NCBI GenBank assembly: GCA_028274465.1
Contig: CM051456.1
Coordinates: 105,065,348 to 105,129,347 of the forward strand
Source of the DNA: Plantago ovata
Lineage: Eukaryota > Streptophyta > Magnoliopsida > Lamiales > Plantaginaceae
Direction of reading: 5' to 3'
DNA length: 64,000 bases
The notes under the pieces were generated by a model. The model did no database searches and was not told the origin of the DNA. It was given only the letters and a program-made list of their open reading frames with translations. Shown here piece by piece: positions 61,201 through 64,000 of this stretch. A program made the position numbers and the translations under genes. Numbering within the stretch: position 1 is the first letter of the stretch; each line of letters starts with the position of its first letter.

Positions 61201-61578
61201 GGGGAAATTGACGGTTGTCCCTTATACAAAATTGACTATCCAATCGTAAAAATACCTTATTTATATTATTTGTATTTAAAAGTTGGGCAGTGGACCGCAA
61301 CTTTCCTAATAGCCTATCCGCTCCGGCCCAATAAATGTCAATTTTATTACTAATAAAATGACTACTAAATCGATTAATAAGAATTAATAAGAGAGAAAAG
61401 AAAAGGATATATGCATATGCTAAAAAGCAAATGAAATTCAAAATTTGAAACAAGCATTGTGTATGTGTGTGTTGTTCGATTATTTCCACACACTTTGACT
61501 TAAGTTTGAGAGAAGAAACCAATCTCGTTGAGTCACAGGCACAGCAGATATCCAAACCCAGATCTCCTAATTATTCCA
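61201..61578 (+). promoter_or_regulatory. Upstream region of the coiled-coil gene
   Basis: AT-rich, then the leader from about 61440, with a TGTGTATGTGTGTG run and no earlier long frame. The core promoter was not assigned. Confidence 0.45.
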
Positions 61579-63184
61579 ATGGCGAATTCCGATTCCGACA
61601 TCTCAATCCCTGCTGCAACTCCTACTCCTGCTCTTTCTGAGGTACTAGTAACTTGTAGTAGTACTATTATTGTTTGTTTGTTATTCTCTACTTTCAACTA
61701 TTCAACTGGGTGAGCTGCTGATTTCTGCAGAGAAAAGAGAATGCCACTCCAATTAGCCCCAAGATTGTGGTATGTTTACTATTACTCGTAATAGATAGAT
61801 ATTTGTGTTTTTCTTTCCCTATTTTTGAATTTCTCCTCATTACAGTGTCCTTGGATTTACAGGAGCTGACTGAATCCAGGCAGGAACTTCTTAACAGAAT
61901 GCAGAATTTGAAACAAGTAAAATATGCGTAGTATTTTTTAGCCCATTTACATTTAGCTTGGGTTCATGTCAATTTTTTTTTTTTTAAGTAGCTACATTTT
62001 ATTTTATAAGAAATGAGATAGTTTAAGACTAATCGGGATTCAAAGCTGAAACCTGTTGACCGAAAATAGTCAAACTAGGAAGCTTACGAGAGAACGGAGA
62101 CAGTATTATTCTGCAATACACAATTTGCTTCAACTTCTTTGTTTGCTTATTAGGATCTGCAAAATTGGAGGATGAAGATGGATACTCAAGTTAAGGTTTA
62201 CCGCGATGTAAGTGTTTTGTTATACTTCTACTTATTAGCCATTCTGATTCTCAGTTGTAATTTTGTATCTCTCCATTGCCGCTATGTATATATACTAGTA
62301 GTACATTAAGTATGTTCGATGTAGCTTTGAAAAATGCAATTATGTTCTTGGATAATCCAACTGTATAATGGGTGGCTCGTGCACGTTGCTTGTTTTTTAT
62401 CTGGTTAATCTGAGTGTTTAGTTGAGCTAAGGCAACTTATATATCGAATACAGCTACAATTCTCACACACTAACCTTTAGAGTTAGTTAAATGGGATTGC
62501 CCGAGTTGAAACATGAGTGTATTACTAGTATACCGTTACACATTTGGCTTTAAGAGTTCACTTTCGAAGGTGTTATAACTTGGAAGTCCATAATTGTTAA
62601 TTGTTCTCCCTTTGTTGGACTACAATAGCAGCATGGGATTTCATTTAACCCCACCCCAGTGACCTAAAAGTTTTTGTTGAGATATGGATATTCTTCAACT
62701 TTCTTCATTCTGTATGCTTGACGTCTGATGTTTCTGTAATTCTGTACCATGTTCATATCTGTAGGAGCTTTCAGAGCTTAAGAAGTCGCTGAATACAGAA
62801 GTGGAGCAACTCAGATCAGTGAGTGATATTTCCTATTTGATGTGTTCTTCTAAAACTGCGATGAAATATTTGATCATTCTGTTTTTATGTGGTTACTAAA
62901 CAAAGGAGTTCCAAGAACTGAGAACAACTCTTCAGCAACAACAGGAGGATGTTACAACCAGCTTGAGAAACTTGGGGGTCAGTAACTATTTCTATTCAAC
63001 AAGGCACTATTTTTCTTGCTGAAACTGTTTCAGTTGTTATTCATTCTAAAAACTCTTGCAGCTGCAGGATGATTCAGAAACAACGAATGGGGTGGAAGCT
63101 CCTACAGACGATGTGCAAGATGACCAGGTTGTTGAAGTTGAAGATTTACCGAAAGAAGGAACTGGGAAAGAAAGTGATGAATAA
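61579..63184 (+). CDS. Small coiled-coil protein (seven exons), function unknown
   Basis: 152 residues. Exons: 61579-61641, 61731-61769, 61863-61916, 62154-62207, 62765-62818, 62906-62977, 63062-63184; every exon is a multiple of three and every intron is phase 0. A serine/proline-rich start (MANSDSDISIPAATPTPALS) is followed by a coiled coil from about residue 35 to 115. It reads ELTESRQELLNRMQNLKQ, DLQNWRMKMDTQVKVYRD, ELSELKKSLNTEVEQLRS and EFQELRTTLQQQQED. The tail is acidic (VEVEDLPKEGTGKESDE). I do not recognise the family. The exon 6 acceptor (CAAAG) is weak. With phase-0 exons, skipping any of exons 2-6 would keep the frame. Confidence 0.82.
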
Positions 63185-64000
63185 ACTTATCTGTTCTACA
63201 TACAGTTCGTCCTGTTTTGTGTAAGATGACTCGTCTGGCAACCCCGTTCCTTGGTGCACCAAGTTCGTGTTTGGAAGGAGCACCATTTTGTATTAGCTAT
63301 GATAGAATCTTGTGGTAATCTGTCAACCAGTGAAATTAGCCCAATTAGGATGTGAAATTTGTCCAGGCAAGACATTTGTTTAAAATAGTTTTGTTATATT
63401 CAAACCACGGAGTTCTTTCACAATAGTCGCAAACGTGCATGGACAGACAGATTTCTTGTTAACATTTTATCTGGGAACCCATTGCATAGAATGTTTTATG
63501 GGAAAAAAACAAATTTCTTGGTAACATTCTATCTTGGCATCTGCTTTCATTGGTTAGAGCATGCATGATGCATGCCTTCAGCTTTTCAAAGATCTTGAAA
63601 ACCAAGTGTTAGAATGATTGTAGCATAAATTAAACCGTCATTACTATGGAAAAGTTACAACCTTATGGTCTCCACCCCATGTTTGTTTCTGCCAACTAGA
63701 AGCTCTCCATTGCACAATACAGGCTAATTTTATCATGTGGTCCTTTCAACTTCACTACTTATGATTATTGATGGCATTGAAGCAAAAGCTTCAAATCTAA
63801 TTCGGAGTATAGTCTTTTGAAAAGGATCTGTATTGACTTGTTCTCTTAATTTCAATTTACATGTCTAGTATATGGAAATTGGAAATTGAAAAGCTTTAAC
63901 TATAAAGTCTAGGGAAAAATGAAAAAAAAAAATCAGAGGAAGCAACAAATACTTCCCATACTAATTTTTGGAAAGAGATGAGAAGAATTTCACGAGTGCG
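63185..64000 (+). other. 3' flank of the coiled-coil gene
   Basis: Probably the 3' untranslated region to about 63400, then AT-rich DNA. No further gene seen to the window edge. Confidence 0.5.

Overview
The window is plant nuclear DNA, most likely from a flowering eudicot. Five split genes with GT-AG introns and low-GC intergenic DNA are embedded in layers of retrotransposons and miniature DNA transposons. I could not identify the species. The gene models below were assembled by eye from splice consensus and reading-frame continuity. Family names rest on recognised motifs, not on a database search.

Region 1 (1-18,985) is a nest of mobile elements. An old LINE reads on the plus strand through the whole region and has been split twice. 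A young Gypsy-type LTR element (1031-9913, target duplication actac) separates its reverse-transcriptase part from its zf-RVT part. A decayed Copia element (10494-18736, target duplication ctgac, containing a 100-base assembly gap) separates the zf-RVT part from its C-terminus and poly(A) tail. The Gypsy element is unusual. It has Gag and protease but no reverse transcriptase, RNase H or integrase, and it carries a second long ORF resembling the plant 'transposase_32' family.

Region 2 (19,200-36,000) is gene-bearing. An ESD4/ULP1-type SUMO protease gene (nine coding exons, with an apparent one-base frameshift in exon 1) is followed by a SANT/Myb-like DUF3755 nuclear protein gene (seven exons). 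Introns and spacers hold small elements: a TIR element, a Stowaway-like MITE, a PIF/Harbinger-type MITE and an RNase H relic.

Region 3 (36,000-46,700) holds a FAR1/MULE relic, a broken Copia element on the minus strand (about 36,970-44,360), and an 831-bp Mutator-type element inserted into that Copia with a perfect 9-bp target duplication. It also holds a DUF1218 pseudogene, an RNase H relic and a GC-rich repeat block.

Region 4 (47,300-55,400) has a multi-pass membrane protein gene (nine coding exons, with a 5'UTR intron containing a long TA microsatellite). A VAMP72-type R-SNARE gene lies convergent to it on the minus strand. A tRNA-Asp(GUC) gene follows on the minus strand.

Region 5 (56,050-64,000) has a decayed non-LTR retroelement (minus), a 2.8-kb Copia-like LTR block carrying a SINE and a GT microsatellite, a GGAGC-rich insertion, and a small coiled-coil protein gene built partly of equal 54-base exons.

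The host genes do not form an operon-like unit. They represent SUMO deconjugation, chromatin or transcription, membrane function and secretory traffic, and they are neighbours only by position.
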